Assembly (NCBI RefSeq): GCF_001443605.1
Contig: NZ_CP013118.1
Span: 3,993,001 to 4,057,000 of the forward strand
Origin: Salinivirga cyanobacteriivorans
GTDB taxonomy: Bacteria; Bacteroidota; Bacteroidia; Bacteroidales; Salinivirgaceae
DNA: 64,000 bases
Direction: 5' to 3'
The notes beneath the pieces were generated by a model that saw only the letters and a list, made by a program, of their open reading frames with translations, ran no database searches and had not been told where the DNA came from. Position 1 is the stretch's first letter. The number at the start of each line of letters is the position of its first letter. This document shows, piece by piece, positions 24,656 through 32,824 of this stretch. A program made the translations under genes and the position numbers.

Positions 24656-25282
24656 TTATGGCTGGTCGAACATGCGATCAATAATGGCTATTTGTTTCCC
24701 GCTAATGTGGTCTTCTATGTTTGCAATTTTACGTAAAATTGTAGCTCTTGCCGTCATCTCCATTAGTTCAAGGCGATCAAATGCCTGCAGTAGGGTTTCT
24801 CCTGCTGTAAGTATCCCATGATGTTGCAGGATTATGGCATTGCTATGCTTTATGGCATCTGCTGCGACTTTTGCTAAATCGGGTGTGCCCATTGTAGCAT
24901 AGGGGACAAAAGCCGGTTTCCCCAGCATTGCGCGCGCTTCGCCATTTATGCGGGTGTCGATCAGGTCAGGTTTAGCTGATAGTGCAGTGGCGGTGTAGGG
25001 ATGGGCATGTACAATGGCATTTACATCTTTGCGCGTTTTATAAATGGCTATATGCATGCCTGTTTCCATGCTTAGCCTGAGCTTGGGAGTAAGGTTACTG
25101 CCTTCTATTGTAACAACCCCAATTTGTTTAGGCTTCATGTTGCCTTTATCTGTTTGGGAGGGGGTGATATATATTTTATTATTAACCCGGATACTCACAT
25201 TTCCCCCACTTGTGGTGGTAAGCCCTTTAGCGTAGAGCCTGTTCATGAATAGGGCAACTTCCTTTTTGTGTTTGTTTCTCAT
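24656..25282 (-). CDS. Class II aldolase, probable methylthioribulose-1-phosphate aldolase
   Basis: 208 residues of the class II aldolase/adducin family (FucA, AraD, MtnB relatives). Zinc ligands appear as HAHP (His92, His94) and His155 in LQHHGIL; Glu73 in SMETGMH is the likely acid/base. It begins 12 bp after mtnA on the same strand, so its substrate is most likely 5-methylthioribulose-1-phosphate or 5-deoxyribulose-1-phosphate. In the DHAP shunt such an aldolase yields dihydroxyacetone phosphate and an aldehyde. MtnB dehydratase or generic fuculose-phosphate aldolase activity is the alternative. Confidence 0.75.
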   Translation of the reverse strand: MRNKHKKEVALFMNRLYAKGLTTTSGGNVSIRVNNKIYITPSQTDKGNMKPKQIGVVTIEGSNLTPKLRLSMETGMHIAIYKTRKDVNAIVHAHPYTATALSAKPDLIDTRINGEARAMLGKPAFVPYATMGTPDLAKVAADAIKHSNAIILQHHGILTAGETLLQAFDRLELMEMTARATILRKIANIEDHISGKQIAIIDRMFDQP

Positions 25283-25294
25283 CGACTTGTTTGG

Positions 25295-26341
25295 TTATTT
25301 TTTGAGTAAAACAGATATGGCTTTTTCATTGGGTTCAATGATACCTTTTTCCGTAATTATTCCTGTTACCAATGCTGCCGGGGTTACATCAAATGCAGGA
25401 TTAATGGCGTGCGATCCGGGGTTGGTTAATCTGATTGTTTGCAGCTCGTTATTGGCATTTGGTCCGGTTGCGTAATGTACTTCATCTTCATTACGGTCTT
25501 CAATTGTAATTTTGGTCCCTTCGGGTAAATTTGGATCGATGGTGGAAATTGGTGCTGTAACGTAGAATGGAATGCCATAATATTTGGCGGCGATGGCTTT
25601 TTCGAGGGTACCTATTTTATTGGCTACGTCTCCGTTGGCTGCTATTCGGTCGGCACCGGTAATTAGTACATCTATTTTACCGTTTTGCATGAGCGATGCG
25701 GCTGCGTTGTCTGCAATGATGGCGTGTGGTATGCCCTGGTTATGCAGCTCCCAGGCAGTAAGCCGGGCTCCCTGACTACGCGGCCGGGTTTCATCGGCAT
25801 ATACAAATATGTTTTTCCCTTTTTCGTTGGCCACATAAACGGGGGCGAGGGCAGAGCCATAATCAACAAAAGCGAGCCAACCTGCATTGCAATGGGTGAG
25901 TACTTTTGCGTTTTTATCTAATATTTCATTTCCATATTCTCCGATAGCCTTTCCCGCAGCTGCGTTGGCATCGGCAAGTTCCTGAGCTTTTTTTAATGCT
26001 GCTTCAGGAGAATTTAAAGCAGCCGCGTAAACAGCTTCTACGCTATAGAATAAATCGTAAGCCGTTGGGCGTGTTGCTTCAATTGTTTTTCTGGCTGTTT
26101 TAATGAATTCTATGTAATCGTGCAATTTTGCTTCAAAGGCTGCTTGCGCCATGGCAAATGCAGCTGCTCCGCCAATGGCTCCTGCACCACGGGTAATCAT
26201 TGTTTTAATTGCTTTGCAGGTATCTGTATATTTGGGGGCTTTATAAATCTGAAACTTAAAAGGCAACAAGTTTTGTTCGATTAGATGGACGGTTGTGCCA
26301 TCTATCCATACACTGCGGTAGTGTTGTTTATTAACTTTCAT
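25295..26341 (-). CDS. mtnA: S-methyl-5-thioribose-1-phosphate isomerase
   Basis: 348 residues from ATG 26341. Isomerises 5-methylthioribose-1-phosphate to the ribulose form in methionine or 5'-deoxynucleoside salvage. Landmarks: YRSVWIDGTTVHLIEQ at the N-terminus, RGAGAIG, the catalytic Cys151 in THCNAG, Asp231 in ITGADRI, and NKIGT. A longer frame reaches 26392, but those bases form the terminator hairpin of the gene upstream, so the shorter start is right. Followed at 12 bp by a class II aldolase, which suggests a two-gene salvage operon. Confidence 0.93.
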   Translation of the reverse strand: MKVNKQHYRSVWIDGTTVHLIEQNLLPFKFQIYKAPKYTDTCKAIKTMITRGAGAIGGAAAFAMAQAAFEAKLHDYIEFIKTARKTIEATRPTAYDLFYSVEAVYAAALNSPEAALKKAQELADANAAAGKAIGEYGNEILDKNAKVLTHCNAGWLAFVDYGSALAPVYVANEKGKNIFVYADETRPRSQGARLTAWELHNQGIPHAIIADNAAASLMQNGKIDVLITGADRIAANGDVANKIGTLEKAIAAKYYGIPFYVTAPISTIDPNLPEGTKITIEDRNEDEVHYATGPNANNELQTIRLTNPGSHAINPAFDVTPAALVTGIITEKGIIEPNEKAISVLLKK

Positions 26342-26357
26342 GAATGCGGTTAATAAA

Positions 26358-26390
26358 AAATAAGCCCGTAGTTTATCACTTACGGGCTTC
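26358..26390 (-). terminator. Terminator of the small membrane protein gene
   Basis: AAGCCCGTA and TACGGGCTT form a 9-bp stem around about 10 bases. On the minus strand ATTTTTTATT follows. It sits between the small membrane-protein gene and mtnA and argues against the longer mtnA start. Confidence 0.75.
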
Positions 26391-26407
26391 ATATTTTAAT
26401 CAATTTC

Positions 26408-26578
26408 TTAATCAATATATCGTCCAAGGACAATCTGCACGATTAATCCTATAACAATTAAGCCTCCGCCAATGGCCAATGGTGCGTTGCTTAAGCCACT
26501 ACTTAATGTTTTAATGACTAGTATTATCACGCCTATCAGTATGATTATTATCCCGAGATTTTTAAGAAAATTTTTCAT
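26408..26578 (-). CDS. Small two-helix membrane protein
   Basis: 56 residues from ATG 26578 (MKNFLKNLG), with two hydrophobic helices separated by a glycine-containing turn (GLSNAPLAIGGG). An in-frame start 42 bases upstream would add a polar 14-residue extension and is less likely. Function unknown. Own terminator at 26358-26390. Confidence 0.6.
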   Translation of the reverse strand: MKNFLKNLGIIIILIGVIILVIKTLSSGLSNAPLAIGGGLIVIGLIVQIVLGRYID

Positions 26579-26674
26579 GGTGCTTATAGTGTTTAGATTT
26601 TTGTTTACAGATGCGGCCATAAAAATAGGAATTTTGATCGGAAAAAAGTGAAAAAAGCCTTAAACTTTCTTCTG

Positions 26675-28075
26675 CTATTCATCAGGTATTAATTGTTTAA
26701 TGCGCTCAATCTGTTTTTGTTTGTTTACTTCACGCAGATTGTTTGCGGTTTCTGTAAAATACTGATGCGATGAAATAAACTTAACCTGCAATTTATTCCA
26801 CGAATCTATATCTCCGATTTTATCCTGTGCTTTTAATTCTTTGTAAAGTGTATTCGATACTGGTATAAAATCGCTTCTGCCAAGGTAATCGAGGTCGGCA
26901 TCACACATTATTTTTTCCAGTTTGGATTGAGGTTCAGGCGGGAGTTTGGTGGCCATAATTAAATCGCAGATCTGATTGATTTGTTCTTGTGTATAGTGAA
27001 AATTAGGTAACATTTTTTTGGCCATTTCGGCTCCATGGTACTCGTGGTTTTCGTAATTTATTGTATGACCTGCATCATGAAACAAGGCTGCTGTTTTTAA
27101 TAGCAGAATTTCTTCATCGTTTACCCCTTCTCCAATGCCTATGAGTTCGGCTTGTGAAGTAACATCAATGGTATGCTTCACATTGTGGTAGTAAAGATAT
27201 TCTGGTAGTCCTTTTTCAAGAATATCTAACACAATTTCCTGTAAATCGGAAAACTGCCTGAGTAAATAGCGTATATTGAAATCATGATTCGGTTCTCTGC
27301 CTTTGCCGTTTTTTGATAGCTCCGGACGTATTCCTTTCACGTAATACATGTCGACATCGCCTTTGTATTTTACAGGCATTTTACCGAAGTATTCGCATAC
27401 AAAATATTCGCGTACCATTTCATAGGTCATTACTGAGATGTTGATCTGACCGGCTTCGCACGAGGCTTTCATTCGGGTGGCAATGTTCACCGTGTCGCCT
27501 TTAAGATTATATGATACTTTTTTCTTACCCATGGTTGTGGCTGTTACCGGACCTGTATGCATCCCAAATTTGATGTCCCATATTTTTTTATTATTCTCGA
27601 GTCTTTTACTCTGAATATCATTAAGTTTATATCGCATCTCCAGTGCTGCCATTACAACGTCTATGGGGTTGGTAATATTTTTTACCGGCACACCACCTGC
27701 GCTCATATAAGTGTCGCCAATGGTCTTAATTTTCTGTATATTAAATCGTTGCGAGATTTGGTCAAATTCAAAAAATATTTGGTCGAGCTCATCAATAATG
27801 TCGTGGGAGTTGGTTTCTTCGTAGAGTCTGCTGAATCCTTCTATATCGGCAAACAACACAGTGGCCATTTTGAAACGGAGTGTTTTTTCTCTGCTTTTTC
27901 CTTCGTGGCCCTGATGGATGGTTTTTAACTCTTTGAGTTTATCTTTTAGTTGGTCGTTTTCTTCTTCGAGCGACTCATTGGCGTCTAAAAGCTTCTTGTT
28001 TTGCATGGATAGCTTTTTGTTTTCCTGCATCAGGCGAGCAATCCGTTGCACAAGGTCTTTTTCTTCGCTACTCAT
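26675..28075 (-). CDS. Class III nucleotide cyclase fused to an HD phosphohydrolase domain
   Basis: 466 residues, soluble. Residues 1-55 form a coiled coil. About 68-250 is a class III cyclase domain: metal-binding Asp77 (FADIEGF) and Asp121 (KTIGDTYM), a Lys in KIKTIGD at the adenine-recognition position, and the transition-state Asn and Arg in GDTVNIATRM, so adenylate cyclase is favoured. About 285-440 is an HD domain with YYHNVKHT, LFHDAGH, a further His (ENHEYHG) and Asp (CDADLDYLG). HD proteins often hydrolyse nucleotides, so synthesis and breakdown might lie in one chain. The product and the HD substrate are unknown. Confidence 0.87.
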   Translation of the reverse strand: MSSEEKDLVQRIARLMQENKKLSMQNKKLLDANESLEEENDQLKDKLKELKTIHQGHEGKSREKTLRFKMATVLFADIEGFSRLYEETNSHDIIDELDQIFFEFDQISQRFNIQKIKTIGDTYMSAGGVPVKNITNPIDVVMAALEMRYKLNDIQSKRLENNKKIWDIKFGMHTGPVTATTMGKKKVSYNLKGDTVNIATRMKASCEAGQINISVMTYEMVREYFVCEYFGKMPVKYKGDVDMYYVKGIRPELSKNGKGREPNHDFNIRYLLRQFSDLQEIVLDILEKGLPEYLYYHNVKHTIDVTSQAELIGIGEGVNDEEILLLKTAALFHDAGHTINYENHEYHGAEMAKKMLPNFHYTQEQINQICDLIMATKLPPEPQSKLEKIMCDADLDYLGRSDFIPVSNTLYKELKAQDKIGDIDSWNKLQVKFISSHQYFTETANNLREVNKQKQIERIKQLIPDE

Positions 28076-28136
28076 TTTGGTTCATTTTAAGCAAAATACT
28101 AAAAAAGGAACAAGTCGCCAAAAAAAGATGTTCAGG

Positions 28137-28919
28137 CTAATTCGCAGTTTTCTCACCTTTCTGACAAAAGATAATTTTTTCGGAAGAGAGCAAACCATAC
28201 CTTTTTAGTTGTACTTCAGATAGCTCTTCTGTAAGATCGACTACATTTACTTTAAATCCTGCTTCTTGCAGCCTGTCTGTATAATCTGCTCCATAGTACC
28301 TGACATGGTCTCTTTGTCCAAAACGTTTCTCTTTTTCTACCGGGTCGGTAATGGTATTGTCTTCGATGGTTTTGGGTGTATTCCATCTGATGGGAACCTG
28401 GAAAATTGCCCAGCCACCGGGCTTCAGAACCCTGTAAAATTCTTTCATCGATTGCACATCTTCCCAAACGTGCTCGAATACGTGGTTACACATGGCAGCA
28501 TCAAATTCATTGTTTTTAAAGGGCATTTCCCTGATGTCCATTTTTACATCGGCCCATGGCGACGATAAGTCACCGGTGATGTAGTTGAGGTTTTTTTGTT
28601 TTTTGAATAGTCGCAAAAAGCAATACTCGGGTGCTACATGCAAAAACCTGATTTGCTCTGTAAAGAAGTTGGTATGGTTTTTCAAAAACAGCCATATACC
28701 GCGATGTCTTTCCAGCGACATGCTGTCGGGGGCCAATGCATTTTGTCTGGCATTAATTCGGCCGTAGGGTAATAATTTACGATATGTGATTCCGTTTATT
28801 GGGTCTTCGTATTGCTTACCACGGTAAAAAAGACTTACGATTCTTAGGAAAAAATGTGCAAGACGCTGCATGGTTTCGCGCGGAATAAAACGGGTTACAA
28901 GTTGTATGATTTTTTGCAT
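28137..28919 (-). CDS. Class I SAM-dependent methyltransferase
   Basis: 260 residues. The Methyltransf_11-type core lies at about 90-200: FLHVAPEYCF replaces the usual GxGxG loop (motif I), then YITGDLSS, VKMDIREMPF, FDAAMCNHVFEHV and RVLKPGGWAIFQVP. The weak motif I is typical of a subgroup acting on lipids or sugars. An N-terminal amphipathic or hydrophobic stretch (1-30) may contact the membrane. Substrate unknown. It lies 25 bp after meaB on the same strand. Confidence 0.82.
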   Translation of the reverse strand: MQKIIQLVTRFIPRETMQRLAHFFLRIVSLFYRGKQYEDPINGITYRKLLPYGRINARQNALAPDSMSLERHRGIWLFLKNHTNFFTEQIRFLHVAPEYCFLRLFKKQKNLNYITGDLSSPWADVKMDIREMPFKNNEFDAAMCNHVFEHVWEDVQSMKEFYRVLKPGGWAIFQVPIRWNTPKTIEDNTITDPVEKEKRFGQRDHVRYYGADYTDRLQEAGFKVNVVDLTEELSEVQLKRYGLLSSEKIIFCQKGEKTAN

Positions 28920-28944
28920 GTTGCCTGATTGCTAATTGTGATGG

Positions 28945-30039
28945 TTATTTTTTTAGGTATTCGTCCAGTAACTGCTGAGCGGCCTGGAACGAGCTTTTTC
29001 GGTTATTTAAAACATCTGCTTCAAAGTTTTGAAGTTTTGTTTTTATATCTTCCTGGGTGTAGAAGTGACTTTTTAGTTTTTCATTAATGGTTTCGTACAT
29101 CCAGTATTTGGCTTGCTCATTTCTTTTGGCCGGCCAATATTCATTTTCAGTTGTCAGTTCTTTATAATCCATTATGGTTTTCCATACCGTATCAATATCG
29201 ATATTGTGCAACGCAGAACAGGTGACCACTTTAGGAGTCCAGCCAGAGGGAGAAGGAGGAAATAGGTGAAGTGCGCTATTGTACTCTGCTTTAGCCTGGT
29301 TGGCTTTATCTTTATTATTCCCGTCGGCTTTATTAATGGCAATTGCATCGGCCATTTCCATAATTCCCCGCTTAATGCCCTGTAGCTCGTCACCGGCTCC
29401 GGCGAGCATTAATAGCAGAAAAAAGTCGACCATGCTGTGCACAGCAATTTCACTTTGGCCTACACCAACAGTTTCTATAAATATGATATCGAAACCAGCA
29501 GCTTCGCATAAAAGCATTGATTCGCGGGTTTTTCGCGCAACGCCGCCCAGGGAGCCTGCAGAGGGTGATGGGCGAATAAATGCATCGGGGTTGTTGGCAA
29601 GGGTTTCCATTCTTGTTTTATCTCCAAGAATGGAGCCTTTTGATCTTTCACTGCTGGGGTCAATTGCAAGTACCGCAAGCTTGTGTTTGCGTTTGGTAAT
29701 TTCTCCTCCGAGTGATTCAATAAAGGTACTTTTACCTACACCGGGAACCCCTGTAATTCCAATACGCATTGAGTTTCCAGCCAAAGGCAGGCATTGTTCA
29801 ATAATTTGCTGGGCCAATTCCTGGTGGGCAGGGAGTGAACTCTCTACAAGTGTTATGGCTCTGCTTAAGATAGCACGGTCGCCACGTTTAATGCCATTAA
29901 TGTAGTCGTCGAGTGAAAGGCTTTTTTTACGAAATTTTTGAAAGTTCTTCCTCGCTTTTGGACTAATGCTTGGCGGTTGGTCTACTCCTTTATTAACGTG
30001 CAGTGCACTTTTATTGGATTTTTTATTTTTGGAATTCAT
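28945..30039 (-). CDS. meaB: Methylmalonyl-CoA mutase-associated GTPase MeaB
   Basis: 364 residues, G3E-family P-loop GTPase that protects and reloads B12-dependent methylmalonyl-CoA mutase. Walker A GVPGVGKST, Walker B region IIFIETVGVGQSE, base-recognition INKADG. The N-terminal basic extension (1-40) is longer than usual. ATG 30039 is used; a TTG lies one codon earlier. The mutase genes are not in this window. Confidence 0.92.
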   Translation of the reverse strand: MNSKNKKSNKSALHVNKGVDQPPSISPKARKNFQKFRKKSLSLDDYINGIKRGDRAILSRAITLVESSLPAHQELAQQIIEQCLPLAGNSMRIGITGVPGVGKSTFIESLGGEITKRKHKLAVLAIDPSSERSKGSILGDKTRMETLANNPDAFIRPSPSAGSLGGVARKTRESMLLCEAAGFDIIFIETVGVGQSEIAVHSMVDFFLLLMLAGAGDELQGIKRGIMEMADAIAINKADGNNKDKANQAKAEYNSALHLFPPSPSGWTPKVVTCSALHNIDIDTVWKTIMDYKELTTENEYWPAKRNEQAKYWMYETINEKLKSHFYTQEDIKTKLQNFEADVLNNRKSSFQAAQQLLDEYLKK

Positions 30040-30149
30040 CAATCACGTTTTTCTGGTCAGTAAAATGACAAAAAAATAAATGCTTTGTTTAACCTGATAT
30101 GTTCAGAGTTTGCTGTAAACTTGCTCAAAAAACCTATATAGTGAAAATT

Positions 30150-30205
30150 GAGGCTGTCTAAAAAGGATTGCAAATAATCGCTAATGTGACTTTTTAAACG
30201 GCCTC
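30150..30205. other. 56-bp imperfect hairpin, terminator or MITE-like
   Basis: A 16-base arm starting GAGGCTGTCTAAAAAG is matched at 14 of 16 positions by the reverse complement of 30190-30205, with a 24-base loop. Both differences are compatible with G-U pairing in RNA. It lies between the DUF1573 gene and meaB and could be a terminator or a remnant of transposon ends. No target duplication is visible. Confidence 0.4.
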
Positions 30206-30233
30206 AACAACTCTAAAATTTTATGCTTTTATT

Positions 30234-30260
30234 CTAAAAAAGCTTCGGACCTTCAGCTTT
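30234..30260 (-). terminator. Probable terminator of the DUF1573 gene
   Basis: On the minus strand a short stem (AAAAGCT with AGCTTTT) begins within the stop codon region and runs into six T. Weak stem but good position. Confidence 0.45.
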
Positions 30261-31348
30261 TACTTTTTTTTTACTGTTCCCCTGATAATTAAGGTTGTTA
30301 CACTGTTGTCAGGATCGTTGGCATAAATCCGTATGCTTTTATGCTGTCGGTTTCTTTTTCCTCTGGAATGGAACGTAGCCTTAATACTACTTGATTCACC
30401 GGGTTTTATTGCTTTTTTGGGAGGAGCAACAGCAGTGCAACCACAAGATGCGCGTACCTTTTTTATAATGAGGTTACTTTTACCTGTATTTGTAAATTTA
30501 AATTCATGCGTAACCTTTGCGCCTTCTGTGATGGTGCCGAAATCGAATTTGGTGTCTTCAAATTTAATGTGTGGTGCATTGGCTCGCTCTTCTGCCGTAA
30601 GATGTGAGAAGTCTTGTTTTACAATTGCAGTAGTAGCAATTCTGTGTCGTGGATTTTCGTTTCCGTTTATTACCAAAGACATTCTTCCCCGCATGTAATC
30701 AAGGTCAGTGGTTTTTTCTCCGTGAAATGTGGCACTGATTGTGCCTTTTTCACCAGGTTTTAGTGTTTTGGGTTTAAAGCTAACGTCAATGTATTTCGGT
30801 ACTCTTTTCATTGAGAGTGTAACAGGTTTATCCGAGACATTCACGATTTTAAGCTGTCTGAGCTTCTTCTCACGATTGGTTACATGCATAAAAGCAAATT
30901 GGTTATTGTTTAACCTTATTGCACCCATTTTTCTGGGGTAGTCATCTTCAATTGAACGTGGTCTGGGATTGACTTTCCCTTTTATACGAAGTACTATACT
31001 TGGATTGTCTGCAGAATTGCTATATACCCTAATTGTTTTACTAAATGGTCCGGGTCTGTTTTTGGGATTGTATTCTGCTGATACAAAACCTTTTTCGCCC
31101 GGGTTTACAGGCTTTCTTGTATGTTCTGAGCTGGTACAGCCACAAGTAGGGTTTACCCTGTTGATGATCAATGGGGTTGAGCCTGTATTTGTAAATTCAA
31201 ATTTGTACTTTGCAACTCCATCCTGTTCGTTTATAGTACCATAATCATGAACGGTTTTGTCAAAAGCAATGTGTGGTCCCTGCTGCTGTGCTGATATCAA
31301 GCTCACGTTAAATAAGGTGGCAATGATTATCAAATATAATTTGTGCAT
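30260..31348 (-). CDS. Secreted DUF1573 protein with two CGCT domains
   Basis: 362 residues. Signal peptide 1-20 (LISAQ). Two DUF1573 domains at about 25-130 and 265-360, each with a conserved CGCT motif (NPTCGCTSS; ASCGCTAV) and GEKGF/GESSS turns, flank a related Ig-like middle domain without cysteines (about 145-245). DUF1573 folds as an immunoglobulin-like (ASPM/SPD-2/Hydin) domain and is widespread in Bacteroidota envelopes, function unknown. Paired cysteines suggest metal binding or disulfides. Monocistronic. Confidence 0.88.
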   Translation of the reverse strand: MHKLYLIIIATLFNVSLISAQQQGPHIAFDKTVHDYGTINEQDGVAKYKFEFTNTGSTPLIINRVNPTCGCTSSEHTRKPVNPGEKGFVSAEYNPKNRPGPFSKTIRVYSNSADNPSIVLRIKGKVNPRPRSIEDDYPRKMGAIRLNNNQFAFMHVTNREKKLRQLKIVNVSDKPVTLSMKRVPKYIDVSFKPKTLKPGEKGTISATFHGEKTTDLDYMRGRMSLVINGNENPRHRIATTAIVKQDFSHLTAEERANAPHIKFEDTKFDFGTITEGAKVTHEFKFTNTGKSNLIIKKVRASCGCTAVAPPKKAIKPGESSSIKATFHSRGKRNRQHKSIRIYANDPDNSVTTLIIRGTVKKK

Positions 31349-31517
31349 AATTGAAGTTTTTGAGATTATAACGGTTACAAATTTAAAAATTGTTTGTGCT
31401 AAATGTTCAAATTAAAAAATTATTTGATCATCTGGTACGTTTTTTACTCAATTAGTTATATTTTGCATACGTGTATCATATCTTGATGTAACAAATTTCC
31501 TGCCCCGAATGTGTTTT

Positions 31518-32783
31518 TTATTTCGCTCTTAATTCCAGTGCCTTTGATATATCGTTACCAGATGGATTTTGGTATAGACTTAACTCAAACTCATTAATTG
31601 CAGCAAGTAAATGATCGAATATGTCGGCCTGGATGCTTTCAAATTTAACCCATTCCTTTTCTTTGCTGAAAACGTAGATTTCAATAGGAACTCCTTTTTC
31701 AGTGGTTTGTAGCTGCCTGATCAGGAATGTCATATCTTTATTAATCATTGGGTGGTGCTTCAGGTATTCTTCAATATATTTTCTGAAGACCCCGATATTT
31801 GTCATTCGGCGTCCATTAGCCATGATACTTTGATCTACTCCCTGGCTTTTGTTGTATTCTTCTACTTCTTTGCGCCGCTTTTCAATATAGTCCGTGAGGC
31901 GGTGTACGCGTTGGAGGTTGTCAAGCAGCTCTTTTGAACAGAATTTTATGGAGCGAATGTCGATGTATAACGATCTTTTTATTCTGCGGCCTCCCGACTC
32001 AAGCATTCCACGCCAATTACTGAAAGATTCAGAAACCAGCGCATAGGTAGGAATGGTGGTAATGGTTTTGTCAAAGTTTTGAACCTTAACAGTATTGAGT
32101 GTTATTTCGGTTACATTGCCATCGGCATTATGACTGGGCATTGTAATCCAATCGCCAATTTTTACCATTTTGTTTAGAGAGAGCTGTATACCGGCCACCA
32201 GTCCTAAAATGCTATCTCTGAAAACCAACATGAGTACGGCTGCCAAAGCTCCCAGTCCGGCAAGCAGGGCTCCCGGGGATTTCCCAAGAAGAACTGCAAG
32301 TATGGTGATTACACCAAAGAAATAAATTACTATCTGTACAACCTGCACATAACCCTTGATAGGGCGATCTTTGGAAATGGGATTTCGTTTATATATCTCG
32401 TGTAGCGCTGTTACGAACGAGTCCAGAACCAGGATGCCGATAAAGACCATGTACATGTAAGTGAGCTTTTGTACAAAGTTTACCCATCCGGAAGCCTCCG
32501 GAAATGCCACTTCTATAAGATAGTAAATTACAATGGCCGGGGCCAGATGACTCAGGCGGTTAAATACCTTCCGTTCAAAGATGACATCGTCCCATGTAAC
32601 TTTTGATTTGCGCACAATTTGTTTGATGGTTTGCAATATGATGCGCTTTGCAATCCAATCTGCAATTATGCTTATGGCTATGATAGCCAGTATGTTGGTG
32701 CCAATATAGAATATATCGGCAAGGCTGCTGTTAATTCCTGTATTGAGTAACCATTCTTTAAAGATTGCCTCGAATTTTTCCAT
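31518..32783 (-). CDS. Mechanosensitive channel, MscS family (YbdG-like)
   Basis: 421 residues, inner-membrane channel that opens under membrane tension in hypo-osmotic shock. Helices at about 25-45, 75-95, 105-125 and 145-165 are followed by the pore-lining segment ALLAGLGALAAVLMLVFRDSILGLVAG and the beta domain (MVKIGDWITMP, ITTIPTYALV). The long C-terminal part with an insert of charged residues (about 290-340) resembles E. coli YbdG/MscM rather than MscS. Divergent from the M64 peptidase gene with a 41-bp gap, so their promoters overlap. Confidence 0.9.
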   Translation of the reverse strand: MEKFEAIFKEWLLNTGINSSLADIFYIGTNILAIIAISIIADWIAKRIILQTIKQIVRKSKVTWDDVIFERKVFNRLSHLAPAIVIYYLIEVAFPEASGWVNFVQKLTYMYMVFIGILVLDSFVTALHEIYKRNPISKDRPIKGYVQVVQIVIYFFGVITILAVLLGKSPGALLAGLGALAAVLMLVFRDSILGLVAGIQLSLNKMVKIGDWITMPSHNADGNVTEITLNTVKVQNFDKTITTIPTYALVSESFSNWRGMLESGGRRIKRSLYIDIRSIKFCSKELLDNLQRVHRLTDYIEKRRKEVEEYNKSQGVDQSIMANGRRMTNIGVFRKYIEEYLKHHPMINKDMTFLIRQLQTTEKGVPIEIYVFSKEKEWVKFESIQADIFDHLLAAINEFELSLYQNPSGNDISKALELRAK

Positions 32784-32824
32784 TGGGCACTAATTTTGAT
32801 TATAATTGCTAAAATATATAAATT

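Noticed and set aside
26342..26392. N-terminal extension of MtnA
   Set aside because: The extension coincides with the terminator hairpin of the upstream gene; the family N-terminus begins just after ATG 26341.
28945..30039. Adjacent methylmalonyl-CoA mutase genes expected with MeaB
   Set aside because: Neither mutase subunit is present within the window.
30150..30205. Full insertion sequence or transposase remnant at the GAGGCTGTC hairpin
   Set aside because: No transposase frame and no target-site duplication; a terminator explains it as well.
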